This document shows, piece by piece, positions 33,715-44,722 of a stretch of 64,000 nucleotides of DNA (positions are counted from its first letter, which is position 1; each line of letters starts with the position of its first letter). The notes beneath the pieces are model-generated. The model searched no databases. It was not told where the DNA came from and saw nothing but the letters and a program-made list of their open reading frames with translations. The DNA comes from Thalassia testudinum (Eukaryota; Streptophyta; Magnoliopsida; Alismatales; Hydrocharitaceae). Location of the stretch: the NCBI GenBank assembly GCA_037157565.1, contig JAZHRO010000046.1:14792501-14856500 (forward strand), read 5' to 3'. The position numbers and the translations under genes were made by a program.

Positions 33715-34428
33715 AGATTAGATTCCTCGTCGAAGTCTGACTCCTTTATAGCTTTGAAAGCAAGCTCCTTCATGCTTATAGATTTTACTTCATTCTTCTT
33801 CATATTCTCCAATTGGACTTCATATGCCATGAGGCTTCCAATCAAGTCATCCAAGGAGAGAGTAGAGAGGTCCTTCACCTCTTGGATGGTTGTGAACTTT
33901 GTAGACCAATTGCTTGTAAGGGATCTCAAGATCTTCCTTACAAGCTACTCCTCCTTCAGCTTGACTCCAAGGTTCTTCATTGGATTCACGATCTCTCTAA
34001 ATCTTGTGTACATCTCTTTGATTGTTTCACCTTTCTGCATCCTGAAACACTCATAGCTTTCTATTAGAATAGAAATGTGTTTCTTTTACCTTACTTGAAC
34101 CTTCATAGGTGACTTGCAGTGTGTTCCATATCTCATATGCAGACTCGCATGTGGAGATACGGTTAAACTCTTCCCTTGATAATGCACAATAGAGTGCATT
34201 CATCGCTTTCGCATTTCTCACAATCTTTTTTTTTTGGTCCGTGGTCCAAAGAACACCTTCCTGTGGCTCTAGATCCATGTACTTCTCTTGAATGAGAGTC
34301 CACGAGTCCTCATCCATGGCCTTGAGGAAGATTTGGATCCACCTCTTCCAGTATCCATAGTTTGTCCCATCAAAGTATGGAGGATGTGTGGATGACTGTC
34401 CTTTGGTGCACTTGACTGATGATGCCAT
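33715..34428 (-). pseudogene. gag: Copia gag, 5' portion, broken (element G)
   Basis: Gag (UBN2 / retrotran_gag type) of a Ty1/copia element, probably of the SIRE-like group. Reading the minus strand from the ATG at 34428: MASSVKCTKGQSSTHPPYFD, then GTNYGYWKRWIQIFLKAMD, MNALYCALSREEFNRISTC and AYEIWNTLQVTYEGSSKVKE. A frameshift occurs near 34070; in another frame follows GETIKEMYTRFREIVNPM and NLGVKLKEE, a TAG, then LVRKILRSLTSNWSTK and LDDLIGSLMAYEVQLE. It stops short after AFKAIKESDFDEES at about 33715, where F's LTR begins. The zinc knuckle and all of pol are missing. The start is supported by the LTR and primer remnant just upstream. Confidence 0.85.
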
Positions 34429-34458
34429 TGCCAGAGAGAGATTACTTCTTCTATTCGC

Positions 34459-34470
34459 GATCCGCTCTAA
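34459..34470 (-). other. Decayed primer site of G (initiator tRNA-Met type)
   Basis: Minus strand TTAGAGCGGATC follows the LTR end. The usual copia site is TGGTATCAGAGC, of which only the AGAGC half is recognisable. Confidence 0.5.
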
Positions 34471-35008
34471 TGCACAAGCACACTAGAAGGGGGGATGAAT
34501 AGTGTGGTAGACAAGAATTTGCAGGAATAACAAACCACAAAAACACACAAGATATATAGTGGTTCCCCTCACTTGGGTACTCCACTACCTAAGTCTCCCG
34601 ACTTAGGATTTTTAACCCGATTCCCTCAACCCGGAGGGAATCAATTTACTAATGACCTGAGGTAATTAACAAGCTACCTCAACCCAATTACAAGATATCA
34701 AAAAGAAATAAAGATACAGATGTAAGCAAGATGCAAATAAAAGCTTACAACAAATTCCTAAGTCTCCAACAAGTATATTGTTTAATAAGAGTATATAAAT
34801 TAATCTAACGAGAATGCTAAGGCATAAATGAGTGATTGAACAATGAAGAACATGACCGCCTTTGATGACTTGCTGCAATGGAGAGAGACCTTGAGAGGAA
34901 TGCAACAAATCAAGCTCCTTTGCAGCTAGAAAAATTGAGAATTGGAGGTGTAGGCAAGGATAATATTTTTGGCTTCTTAGTTGTGTGCAAAAGACACTCA
35001 AAGAGTGC

Positions 35009-35017
35009 TTATATAAG
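35009..35017 (-). promoter_or_regulatory. TATA box of G's LTR
   Basis: Minus strand CTTATATAAG, downstream (in element direction) of the hairpin array at 35123-35433. Confidence 0.65.
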
Positions 35018-35122
35018 CCACTAAACATCACTCCTACGAATAATAGCTATTAGGGGCAATTTGGGAAGATTAGAGATAGGTTTAATTGCAAAATAACCAT
35101 TCAAACTAGACACAACGATTAG

Positions 35123-35433
35123 TTGGTACCAGTACTAAACTTTTGGTACAGGTACTAACTACCTACAGTTAGCCCAACTAAGTCACTAGGTACTGGTACT
35201 AATGGTGAGTACCGATACTTGTGACTCACAGATTTGGGTCCTGTGACCTACATGTATCGGTACTGGTGATTAGTACCAGTACTTGTAAGGTCCAGGCAAA
35301 ACCAAGTGCATAAACTGTGACCACTTGGTACTGGTACTCATGATGAGTACCGGTACTTGTTGTTCACAGTTTGGGACTTAGGCCAAAACCTGTGCCTAGC
35401 ATGTACCGGTACTTATGACTAGTACTGGTACTT
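35123..35433. repeat. Tandem array of five GGTACCGGTAC hairpin units
   Basis: Units near 35123, 35188, 35253, 35325 and 35401 (spacing 65-76). Each is an imperfect palindrome of two GGTAC(C/T)GGTACT words facing each other over about 8 bases, for example GGTACTCATGATGAGTACC. The spacers share GTGACC/TTGGG words. The array lies in U3, upstream of the TATA box. Confidence 0.85.
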
Positions 35434-35796
35434 GCTACAAGTACCTAAAATTATATGAGTGTAAGTCAATTTTTAGAGTTATCCCATCTACTCTATACGA
35501 CTTTATTTTGAAAGAATCGAATTTGAGTTTTAAAACTAACGAATAAGCCATATTTTGAACCCTAATTATCTCTACTTTGATTTTAACTCCTAGATTATGT
35601 TTTACTTGTTAGGAGACATACAAAGATTCTAAAATACAATGGATACAACAAAAACTATAATCTTCTTCCTTCATATGCTATCTTGTTGCTTGATCCATAG
35701 ATTCTTTTGTCTTGTAATACTTCATAAACACATTAGATTTTAAAATGGTTTTGTTAACACCAAAACATAGAAGAAAGGTGGAACTAGGTTCCAACA

Positions 35797-36995
35797 ATCT
35801 CCTCCTGCTGGTGCACGTGAAGGAATGTGGCACTGATAATGCCACATCATGGATTGAGAATCAATCGACCACACATAAAATGTTTTGTGCACTGGCTTAT
35901 TCGCTCAGCAACGCGAGGGGTCGGGTCCCTCCTTCCCCTTTCACCTAATAACCTGCCTAAGCATTACTCCCCAAACATCACCCATGCCGATGACCTTGAA
36001 CACTGTTAGAGACCTGGTTACCCGTGTATGGATCCGACTACAATAGGTCTAGGTTTGGGAGAGGAGGAGGAAGACTTGTGAGAGAGTGGGGGAGGGTTTT
36101 GCTCTTTGAAACATACCCCTATTGGACACTTAGTCACTGAAGAGTTGGTCCCTTGTGCTGTGAAGGAGGCTTTGAAGAAGAGGAAAAGAGAAGGCTCGTG
36201 AAGAAGAAAAGGAGAGGTTTGAGAAAGAAAGAAACTTTGAGAAAGAGAAGAAAGAAGAAGCCTTATGCCTGTGCTCAATAAGTCGTTTGATCTGGTTTTG
36301 AGTACTATTGAATAATTTTAGAACTTAAGTTGAGAATTGAATTCTCATTGGAATAATTGAGTAATTGAATGCATGCTTAATTAAAGAGGATTAGTGGTGA
36401 TTCAAATCACCATTGTTTTGATTCTCTTCCTTTTTGCTTCATCATACATTGGTTCTTATTCAATATATTTCTGAAGTGATTGATTCATTGCATATCTATT
36501 TTGTGATTAGTTTATTGTGCTCATTAATTCTGAATGCAATTAATGTTGTGAATTTTATATTTACTCCCCGTGTTTGACCTCAAACTCTTCTTTAGAATCT
36601 AAGTTATAAATTTAATTATTTTTGAGTGATTGAGGCTTTTCTACAATGAACGCATATTTAAATCTCCTCTTTCGTGCGTTAACACTAACACCTACCTATG
36701 TTACTTTTACCATACTTAACCATTCAAGAATATAAAAACACATACCTTTTTACACACCTAACCCAACAAAACCTAAACCTACGCCACATAACACACCACC
36801 ACCACCTACAACTCCCCACCATCCAACCATGCCACCGCCCCCTCCATCCTCACCATCCTCTGCCGACCCCATCAACCAAATAAACCACCACCACCAACCA
36901 AAAGCCACCACCACCGACCAATAGCCAACCACCACCGACCATGCCACCTTATCCCTCAACCAAAATCACCTCAAGCCACATTTAGCCTCCACCTT
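35797..36995. other. Stretch between G and H, no gene seen
   Basis: Holds an A/G-rich part (36140-36260), an AT-rich part (36290-36660) and a strongly CCACC-rich part (36770-36960). Overlapping frames there are low-complexity Pro/His or Gly/Trp and have no domains. The right part should be the original neighbour of 52346 onward, before H inserted, and both sides are CCACC-rich. Confidence 0.5.
36991..36995. repeat. Target site duplication of H, left copy
   Basis: ACCTT before the LTR, against ACCTC at 52346-52350 (one mismatch). Confidence 0.65.
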
Positions 36996-37222
36996 TGAAA
37001 TGACCCTTTCCAAGGACTGTTTGGAGTTTTCCAGAAAGTTAGGGGTGTAAATGCAATTTTTGACCCTTTTGAGTTGAGTGTGTGGTCTTTGCGGGAAGAA
37101 GAGAGGATGGCAAGGAAGTTTCTACAATTTTTCCTTCTCTCTCTCCCTAGCCAGACACACACTCACGCACCCACACACGCACACCTCTCCTTCCCCCTCC
37201 CCTCCAAACCCTAACCCACTTC

Positions 37223-37230
37223 TATTTAAA
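37223..37230 (+). promoter_or_regulatory. TATA box of H's 5' LTR
   Basis: TATTTAAA after a CT-rich stretch. Deleted in the 3' LTR near 44905. Confidence 0.5.
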
Positions 37231-37562
37231 CCCACCACCCTCTCCATCTCCACACCACCACTTCCACCACTTCCATCTCCTTCCCTTGCTACCGACAAGC
37301 CACCAGCCCTTCCCGTCCCCTCACAGCCATGAAGAGGAAGGAGGAGGGCAGAGCGCAGAGGAGGGGGAGAGAGGGAGAGAGTGTGAGCGAGGAAGAGGGA
37401 GGATGTGGAAGGGAGACGAGAGAGCTTGCAGGAGGTCAAGGAGGAGCTCATGGGAGAGAGGACATCGGAGGAGAGCTTCTCGACCTCTTGCAGCCATTGG
37501 AGTAGCTGTTGCAGGCGCTGCGGGTGGAGGTCCGCAAGAAGATGAGTGTCACGAAGAGTTCT

Positions 37563-37990
37563 ATGTACTGGATTTTTCCAGTATCAGACGTTTGGAGCAT
37601 CTGCTAGATGTTCGGGGTGACAGCGGATGTCCAGAGATGAAGCTAGACATTTGAAAACTCACGGAGTGCCGAGGTAAGTGTCCTGAACGTGCATGCATGC
37701 ACGTACATTACGTATGTAACATTGTGCTATTGTGGTTTTAAGCTTGCAAACGTGTTCACAGGTACAAGTCTTGGAAAGGTGTGCAAGCATGCTCTTCGAG
37801 GTTATTTAGGACATCTAGACATCTCTACAGACATTTGATAGATGCATCGGACGTCCAAGCGCACCGACAGGTGTCTAGAAAGATCCAGTATGACTGTAAA
37901 AGGGTTCCAGACATCTGCCAGCAACGCAGGGAAGTAAGGTGAGGTTAGAGATCATTTAAGACATCTGGGTCTAGTCCCAGACGTTTGATT
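37563..37990. repeat. GACATCTG / GACGTCCA words in H's 5' LTR
   Basis: CAGACGTTTGGA, CGGATGTCCAGA, GACATCTAGACATC, CGGACGTCCAAG, CCAGACATCTGCC, AAGACATCTGGG, CCAGACGTTTGA at irregular spacing. The right LTR repeats them at 45187-45625. Similar words fill the unrelated LTRs of A and F. Confidence 0.65.
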
Positions 37991-39696
37991 TTAAACACTA
38001 TACACGTTTTTGGCTTGTTTATGGCCCAAATGAAGTTGGATTTATGCAAACGAAGTACCGTTGTTTTTTGCTAGAGTTTCTCTACGTGTTAGTGTCAATT
38101 ATATATTATTTTGAACTCTTCTGATGTGACTTGGTCACTAATATAGGTCTCCAGCCTATAGCATGTTCGAGGCTCGTAGAGACGACAAGGCCTGTGGTTC
38201 TAGCCCCAATTCCTCTCGTGTTTCCCGGTAGAGTGTTTACTTTAATATTAGGATTTAAATAAGTAAAGTGCTTGTTTAGAATAACTTGATTGAACCCTAG
38301 GATGTGAAATGAACTCTAGGGCAAAAATGAATGAATATTGCTTGAGCTACACTGTTTACTTGAGATGCATGTTAAGCCCTAATTGCTAGCAAATGTATTA
38401 ATTACTTGATGTGACGCTTTCTCAATTATGAAAACATGAGCTGCCTGTTATAAAAATGAAACCCGGGATGTGAACAATGAGATCTGAATGTTGAGGAATG
38501 GAATGAAAGGAATACAAGTATGAACCTTGCGGGGAATTAGGAGAACTCCTGTATATGGAAAGAACCTTGTAAGTAGATGGGAAGTGAGCTGGCCCTTGTG
38601 TACACAGTACCAAGGAGAGCAACTGTCCCTTTAGAGTAGAAGGGAGCTTGCCACCCCTTGGGTTGAGACCTGGGTTCAGTTTGGCCACTCTACATCGACT
38701 CCTATTTGGCCCTTGCATACATGGTACCAAGGTGAGCTACTTAGTGTAGGGAGGGAGCTAGCCGCCCCATAGAGCTCGGGGTTAAGACTAGCCACCCTAC
38801 ACCAACTCTTGTTAGGCCTACTGGGCAAACCGGGATAGTCGGATGAGGGTATGTAGACTGTGGAGGGGCGATACCCTTATTTTGATAGGGCAAGGCCCTA
38901 TGCTATTCCGTGGTGTACTTTTTGGTGTCCCCGCCAGTGGCAACGACTGACCAAGTGCCAGTGCGGGGTAGCTACCAGTGCGCTTATTGCATGTGCCATA
39001 GTCACCACTACGTCGCGACCGTGACCTCAGGGTGTTTGACTGTGTGTAGGACTACCACGGGGGAGTCACCCAGCCAGGAGAGCACCATGTGTACATCCTA
39101 CATCACAAGAAAGACTGCTATCAAGATCGTCCCCTTGAGGGACAATCAAGATCAAGAAATGACCAGATTCCTAATAGAATAAACAAAATAGAACCACTTA
39201 GTTGAGCTAAATGGAAATGAATAATAAATTAGTTGTTTGTCTTCTGTTAATTGCATGTAAATGGCTTAATTACCACTCTACTCAGCATTAGCTGACCATG
39301 AATTTTATAACCATGTTCAGGTCAGGGAGTTGATCAGTCAGCACCACCGGCTACAGAGGGAGAATGGCTCAGTCGAGCCCAACCTTAGCTATGTTTCTTT
39401 TCCGTTTCATAGCTTCTTTTGTTGTAGTGAGTATTCGATATATGTAATTCTATTTCTGTTACTTTTCTGCTTTATTTTTCACTGTTATAGTTGTGATGGC
39501 ATGTAATATTGTAAAACTTTTCATTCTGTTTCCTTTATTGTCTCTGTATTATTTTTCTTCCTAGTTACAATGCATGTGTGGTTGTGGAATCTTTTCTACT
39601 TTTTCTTATTTCTCATTGGATGACTAGGTCTTGGGATTAATCGAGGCGAGCCGGTCTCGGGTCCTGTAGGGATCTGGGATCGGGTCATAACAAAGA

Positions 39697-39708
39697 TGGT
39701 ATCAGGGC
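39697..39708 (+). other. Primer binding site of H (initiator tRNA-Met type)
   Basis: TGGTATCAGGGC four bases after the LTR, one base from the canonical TGGTATCAGAGC. Confidence 0.9.
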
Positions 39709-39880
39709 AAGGTCGTTCCGAGAAATGAACCAAATAGTCTGGAAGTAACCACTCACGTGCATGTAACTAGGATAGCCATCACAACGTATCACTTTGATCT
39801 TCACTTCCGAGTCTATTTTCTTTATGTAATCCTGTATCATGGACAGTTCCTGTTCTTTCTCTTATATCTCCGTGTAGGAG

Positions 39881-41020
39881 ATGCCTCATCAGGGAGCCCT
39901 TGAGGTGGTCCGCAGACGTGGTCGTGGCCGTGGGAATGGTCATAGGGGCAAACATGCCCTACCTGAGGCGCTAGTCAACCAACCTATCCTTTCGGGCATC
40001 CAGTCTCAGGATGTGGCCCAATTGATCTGGGATATAGTATGAGAGGAGCTCCAGTAGCCTCCTCGGCCACCCCTCCCTGAGGACGTGGAGGGAGTCCTCT
40101 GTGGGATAGGGGAACCACCGCAACACCAGACGAGCTGGAGAGGGAGAGGGTGTTCCTCCACCACCCTTAGACACTTCTAAGCACGAGCCTTCCTTGCCTG
40201 GAGGCATACCTATTCCCCCACTTCAGCTCCACCACGAGCTTTTCAGCCAGTTCTAAAAGCTGAAGCCCCCCTCCTTCAAGGAGGATGAGAGCCTGTCTGA
40301 GGTAGATGACTGGCTAGAGTAGATAGAGAAGGTGATTGACACACTCTGCCCTCTTGCAGAGTGCCGCATGGCCTTTGCCATGTACTAGTTGAAGAACCTA
40401 GCCCACAGGTGGTGGAGGGTAGTTAGAGGCCAAGAGGGGAGAGAGCTAACGTGGGATCAGTTCATGGCTCTCTTCTGCGAGCAGTACTTTCCACAAACCT
40501 AGTAGGATCAGAGGAGGCGAGAGTTCCACACTCTCAGCTAGGGGGCGATGACAGTTAGCACATACCTCATGCGTTTCCTGGAGTTGTCACGCTTCATCCC
40601 GACAGTTATGTCTACTGAGGAGGAGAACTTGTGGAGGTTTACTGATGGGCTCCAACTTGCGATTCGGGGGTATGTGAAACCCCTAAAGCCACCTACTTTC
40701 TCTCATGTGGTCAAGGCAACCATGACCTATGAGGAGACCAACCCGACTGTGCGGGACACTAACGGTGGATGGAAGAGGCCCTACCAGCCAGAGTACTTAC
40801 AGGGTCATCGGGAGAAGAGGCACACGACGCCTACAGGGGAGTCGTCTCATTCTACGGGGCCACTAGTAGCCTTTAGGGGCCCCAGATTGGGGCCAGCTGC
40901 CAGCACCGGACCCTCACCTAGCCACCAGTAAGGACCGATTGAGGGAGGAGGTTGTGCCCCTCTCTACTACCTATGTGGCCAGCCGGGCCACGTTAGGAGG
41001 GACTACCCATCTAGGGTTGT
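39881..41020 (+). pseudogene. gag: Chromovirus gag, broken (element H)
   Basis: Capsid protein of H. Starts MPHQGALEVVRRRGRGRG. The capsid core is visible as FKEDESLSEVDDWLE (then a stop), IEKVIDTLCPLAECRMAFAM, LKNLAHRWWRVVRGQEG and LTWDQFMALFCEQYFP. It continues GAMTVSTYLMRFLELSRFIP and LWRFTDGLQLAIRGYV. A Pro/Ser-rich linker leads to a zinc knuckle near 40960-41005 read as YYLCGQPGHVRRDYP, in which the first and last Cys of CCHC are Tyr. Internal stops include TGA at 40040 and TAG at 40055, 40321 and 40386, all explicable as single C-to-T changes from CGA or CAG. The longest intact block is 40548-40931. Pol follows in the same orientation. Confidence 0.85.
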
Positions 41021-41147
41021 AGCACAGCAGATGCTCCCTGTATGGAGTGCTGGAGGCTGAGCTGGTGGCTGCGGTCACCAGGCACGTGGAGGAGGACAGC
41101 AGTAATGAGGAGGGTACCAGCCAACTGCTGCTCGCCCGACCCAGAGC

Positions 41148-44100
41148 GTGGCCACTTCGTTTGCACCTAGGGCTGAGGGGCGTATCAACGCCCTAACACA
41201 CAGAGATGCCAAAGCTTCAAGTTCTGTGGTGGCAGGTATGGTTACCATTTTTGGCAGATTAGTCTATGTTTTTTTTGATTCTGGTGCCACACACTCTTTT
41301 GTCTCCTTGAGTTTTACTGTCAGTTTGGGGCCGAACAATGTACTATTAGAGGTCCTATTCTTGATTAGAGGGCTAGGTGGATAGTTGTTTGTAGCAGAGG
41401 TCTTTACAAACTACGAGGTCGCTATAGGGGGATGCAGTCTTCCCGCCAACTTGATGGTGATTTCGATGGAGGACTTTGGCATGATTCTAGGGATGAACTG
41501 GCTATCTACCTATCATGCCCCGGTGGACTATTTTGGGAGGAAGTTCGTCTTCTCCATACCAGAGTTCCCTCCCTTTGAGTTTCACGGCCAACTGGTAGAT
41601 GGAGGTTTCAGGTGCATCTCCCCGCTTCAGGCAGCGAAGCTTTTAAGCCAGGGGTGTGAGGGTTTCTTAGCTTGTGTTGTAGAAAAGCCTAGCCCTGTGG
41701 TCGACTTACAGAGTATCTTGGTGGTCTACAAGTACCCTGGCATCTTCCCAGAGGAGCTGCTAGGACTACCGCCTGAGTGTGAGATCGAGTTCGAGATCTC
41801 ACTAGTACTGGGGACCAACCCCATTTCTATTGCACTGTACAGGATGGCACCACTTGAGATATGAGAGCTCAAGTGACAGTTACAGGACCTATTGGTAAAG
41901 GGCTTTGTGAGGCCCAGTGCATCCCCATGGGGAGCCCCTATGTTGTTTGCAAAGAAGAAGGATGGTACCCTGCGACTTTGTGTTGACTACAGATAGCTGA
42001 ATTGGGTCACCGTCAAGAACAAGTACACGCTGCCTCGTATCGACGACCTTTTTGACCAACTGAGAGATGCCACAATGTTCTCTAAGATAGATCTGAGGTT
42101 AGGTTACCACCAGTTGAGGATCAACGAGATCGATGTCTCCAAGACAGCTTTCCGTACTCGGTACGAGCACTACGAGTTCTTGGTCATGCCAATTGGACTG
42201 ACCAATGCCCCTGCTGCTTTCATGGACATGATGAACCATGTTTTCAGGCCATACTTGGACCAGTTTGTGGTGGTGTTCATTGACGATGTCCTAGTCTATT
42301 CTCAGGAATAGGCACAGCATGGACAGCATCTATGTATGGTACTGGATACCTTAAGACAATGTAGGTAGTACGCCAAGTACAACAAGTGAAAGTTTTGGCT
42401 GAGACAAGTGACTTTCTTGGGCCATGTGATTTCAGGAGATGTATTGGCTGTAGATCCAGCCACGGTTGAGGTCGTACTCAGGTGAGAGAGGTCACGCACA
42501 GTGATAGAGATACGCAGCTTTCTGGTACTGGTAGGCTACTACTAATGATTTATCAGAGGGTTCTCTCATATTGCGCATCCTATGACTCAGCTGACCCGGA
42601 AGGATGCACCCTTTTCTTGGATAGATGAGTGTGAGGCGTGTTTCTAGGAGTTGAAGGAGAGACTGACTTCAGCTCCTGTGCATACCATCCCAGACAGCCG
42701 TGGCAGGTTCATGGTCTACATCAATGCTTCGTTGCAAGGGTTAGGTAGTGTGCTCATGCAGTGGGGTCTCATTGTCGCTTATGCTTCGCGGAAACTGAAG
42801 CCCCATGAGCATAGCTACCCCACCCATGACTTAGAGCTTCCAGTAGTTGTCTTCACACTGAAGACTTGGAGACACTACCTATATGGTGAGACATTTGAGA
42901 TCTTCACAGATCACAAGAGCCTCAGGTACCTGTTTGACCAGAAGGGGCTCAACATGAGATAGAGTCGTTGGTTAGAGCTCCTGATGGACTACGACAGTAG
43001 CATCTCCTACCACCCAGGGAAGGCTAATGTGGTGGCTGACGCCTTGAGTAGGAAGGCGCCTACCCACTTGGCTAGCTTAGAGGTACAGAGTTGGAGACTC
43101 ATGGAGGAGGTGGGTAGTTGGCGACCCCAGGAGTGACGGGGGTACTGTGGGGTAGTGACAGCGATGCGGTAGGCACGGCCAGAGCTAATAGACCGCATCA
43201 TTGCAGGGCAGATGGTCGATCCATACTTACAGACACTGCGAGATAAGGTATTGACAGGGGATCCAGGATATTTCACTTTCTCTAATGAGGTACTACGCAG
43301 GGGGGATGCCTATGCGTTCCTAGAGACGAGGAGCTGTTGAGAGAGCTTATGACTGAGGCACACGGGTCCAAGTTCACCATACATCCTGGGAACACAAAGA
43401 TGTATCATGATCTGCGACGCAACTTCTGGTGGAGAGGGATGAAGCGGGATGTTGATAAGTTCATCCAGTAGTGCTTGGTATGCCAGTAGGTGAAGGTCGA
43501 GCAGCAGAGGCCTGTAGGGCCACTACAGCCACTTCCTATGATAGAATGGGAGTGGGAAAGCATCACCATGGACTTGGTGGTGGGTTTACCAGTTACCCAA
43601 CGGGGACACGACGTAGATTGGGTGATAGTAGACATGTTGATGACGACTACATGATTCTTGCCGATCCGAGTCACCTTTGGGCTAGCACAGCTAGCAGAGT
43701 AATACATCGGAGATGTGGTACATCTGCATGGAGTCCCTCGCGAGATCGTATCTGACAGGGATACTCGCATCACTTCCCAGTTATGGGCAGAGTTTCAGTA
43801 GGCCTTGGGGACACGTCTGAGGTTTAGTATCGCCTACTACCCCCAGACCGATGGACAGTCAGAGCACACCATACTGACACTCGATGACCTCCTACGTGCT
43901 TGTGTACTAGACTGGAGAGGTCCTGGGAGGATCATTTGCCCTTGGTAGAGTTTGCATACAATAACAGCTATCATTCGAGCATTAGCATGTTACCTTACAA
44001 GGCTCTGTACGGGAGGAAGTGTACTGCACCATTGAGTAGGGTCAAGGTGGGGACCAAGTAGGAGGTTGGTCCCAGGCTGATCCGTCAGAGCCAGGTGGTG

Positions 44101-44640
44101 ATAGAGCAGATTCACAGACTGCTCCATACTGTTAAGAGTAGGCAGAAGAGCTATGCTGACAAGAAGCACAAAGAGGTGCAGTTCGAGGTTGGGGATCACA
44201 TCTCCCTTCGTGTTTCTCCCATGAATGGCTTGCAACATTTTAGGGTGAAAGGGAAGCTTACGCTGAGGTTTGTGGGGCCCTTTGAGGTCTTGGAGTGGGT
44301 TGGACCCATTGCTTACTGGCTTGCCCTTCCTCCCCAGCTCTCTAGAGTGCACGATGTGTTCCATATGTCCAACCTCAGGAAGTACGTTGCCGATCCCAAC
44401 CACGTTCTAAGCCATGAGAGCATCGAGGTGGGAGACGACCTGACCTATCCCGAGAGGCCAGTGCAGATACTAGATAGAGTTGTCCGGAGTCTGAGACAGA
44501 AGTAGATACCACTAGTGAAGGTCCCATGGTGGAGCCAGCAGTACGAGGAGGCAACTTAGGAGCCTGAGGCAGCAATGCGAGAGCAGTACCGGGAGCTTTT
44601 TGACGATATGCCTCTTCAGACCTACTTTGGTCCTCTTTAA
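41148..44640 (+). pseudogene. pol: Chromovirus pol: protease, RT, RNase H, integrase, chromodomain (element H)
   Basis: Polyprotein for processing, cDNA synthesis and integration. Protease near 41260 with intact VFFDSGATHSFVS. RT from about 41880: [20 protein letters not shown] and [12 protein letters not shown] (42276), the catalytic DD kept. RNase H at 42700-42960: [10 protein letters not shown] where Asp is expected in place of the Asn, and [11 protein letters not shown]. Integrase from 43340: HPGNTKMYHDLRRNFWW ... CLVCQ, core WESITMDLVVGLP, a frameshift near 43640, then SDRDTRITSQLWAEF and YYPQTDGQSEHT. The C-terminal part (44095-44500) has KLTLRFVGPFEVLEWVG and VFHMSNLRKYVADP, followed by a chromodomain (ILDRVVRSLRQK ... 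IPLVKVPWW) that places it among Tekay/Del chromoviruses. Stops at 41994, 42309, 42645, 42960 and 44503, among others, are TAG at likely Gln or Trp positions. Confidence 0.9.
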
Positions 44641-44679
44641 GTTTCTTATGCATTTTTCCGTTATTTTCGCACCCTAGTT

Positions 44680-44722
44680 AACTCAAGTTTTGGGGATGAA
44701 ACTTCCTTTAAGTTTGTTATGT
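44680..44722 (+). promoter_or_regulatory. 3' untranslated end and polypurine region of H
   Basis: AAGTTTTGGGGATGAAACTT and TTTAAGTTTGTTATG before the LTR. Related to the AAGTTTCGAGGACGAAACTT motif common at the 3' end of Tekay elements, but the usual G-run is lost. Confidence 0.5.

Larger units (their letters stand above)
34471..35796 (-). mobile_element. Element G 5' LTR (copia)
   Basis: On the minus strand it starts TGTTGGAACCTAG, soon followed by GTTTTGGTGTTAACAAAAC. It ends with CATCCCCCCTTCTAGTGTGC, the usual end of SIRE-like copia LTRs before the primer site. Length 1326 bp. No 3' LTR of G is present. Confidence 0.8.
36996..39692 (+). mobile_element. Element H 5' LTR
   Basis: Edges TGAAATGACCC and GGTCATAACA. 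It aligns with the right LTR throughout except for about 90 bases around the TATA region (37200-37290) that the right copy lacks. Open frames in it, such as 38910-39182, recur in the right LTR (51611-51838) but are not supported as genes. Confidence 0.9.

Noticed and set aside
34666..35031. 121-codon minus-strand frame inside G's LTR
   Set aside because: Lies within the LTR across the TATA box and has no recognisable domain.
36750..36959. Gly/Trp/Val-rich frame, possible cell-wall protein
   Set aside because: Mirror of a CCACC-rich low-complexity tract; no signal peptide and no proper end.
38910..39182. 90-codon frame in H's LTR, repeated at 51611-51838
   Set aside because: Conserved only because LTRs are copies; no known LTR-encoded protein of this kind and no domain.
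43405..44653. Long minus-strand frames opposite H's integrase and chromodomain
   Set aside because: Antisense shadows of pol; the plus-strand reading has clear domains.
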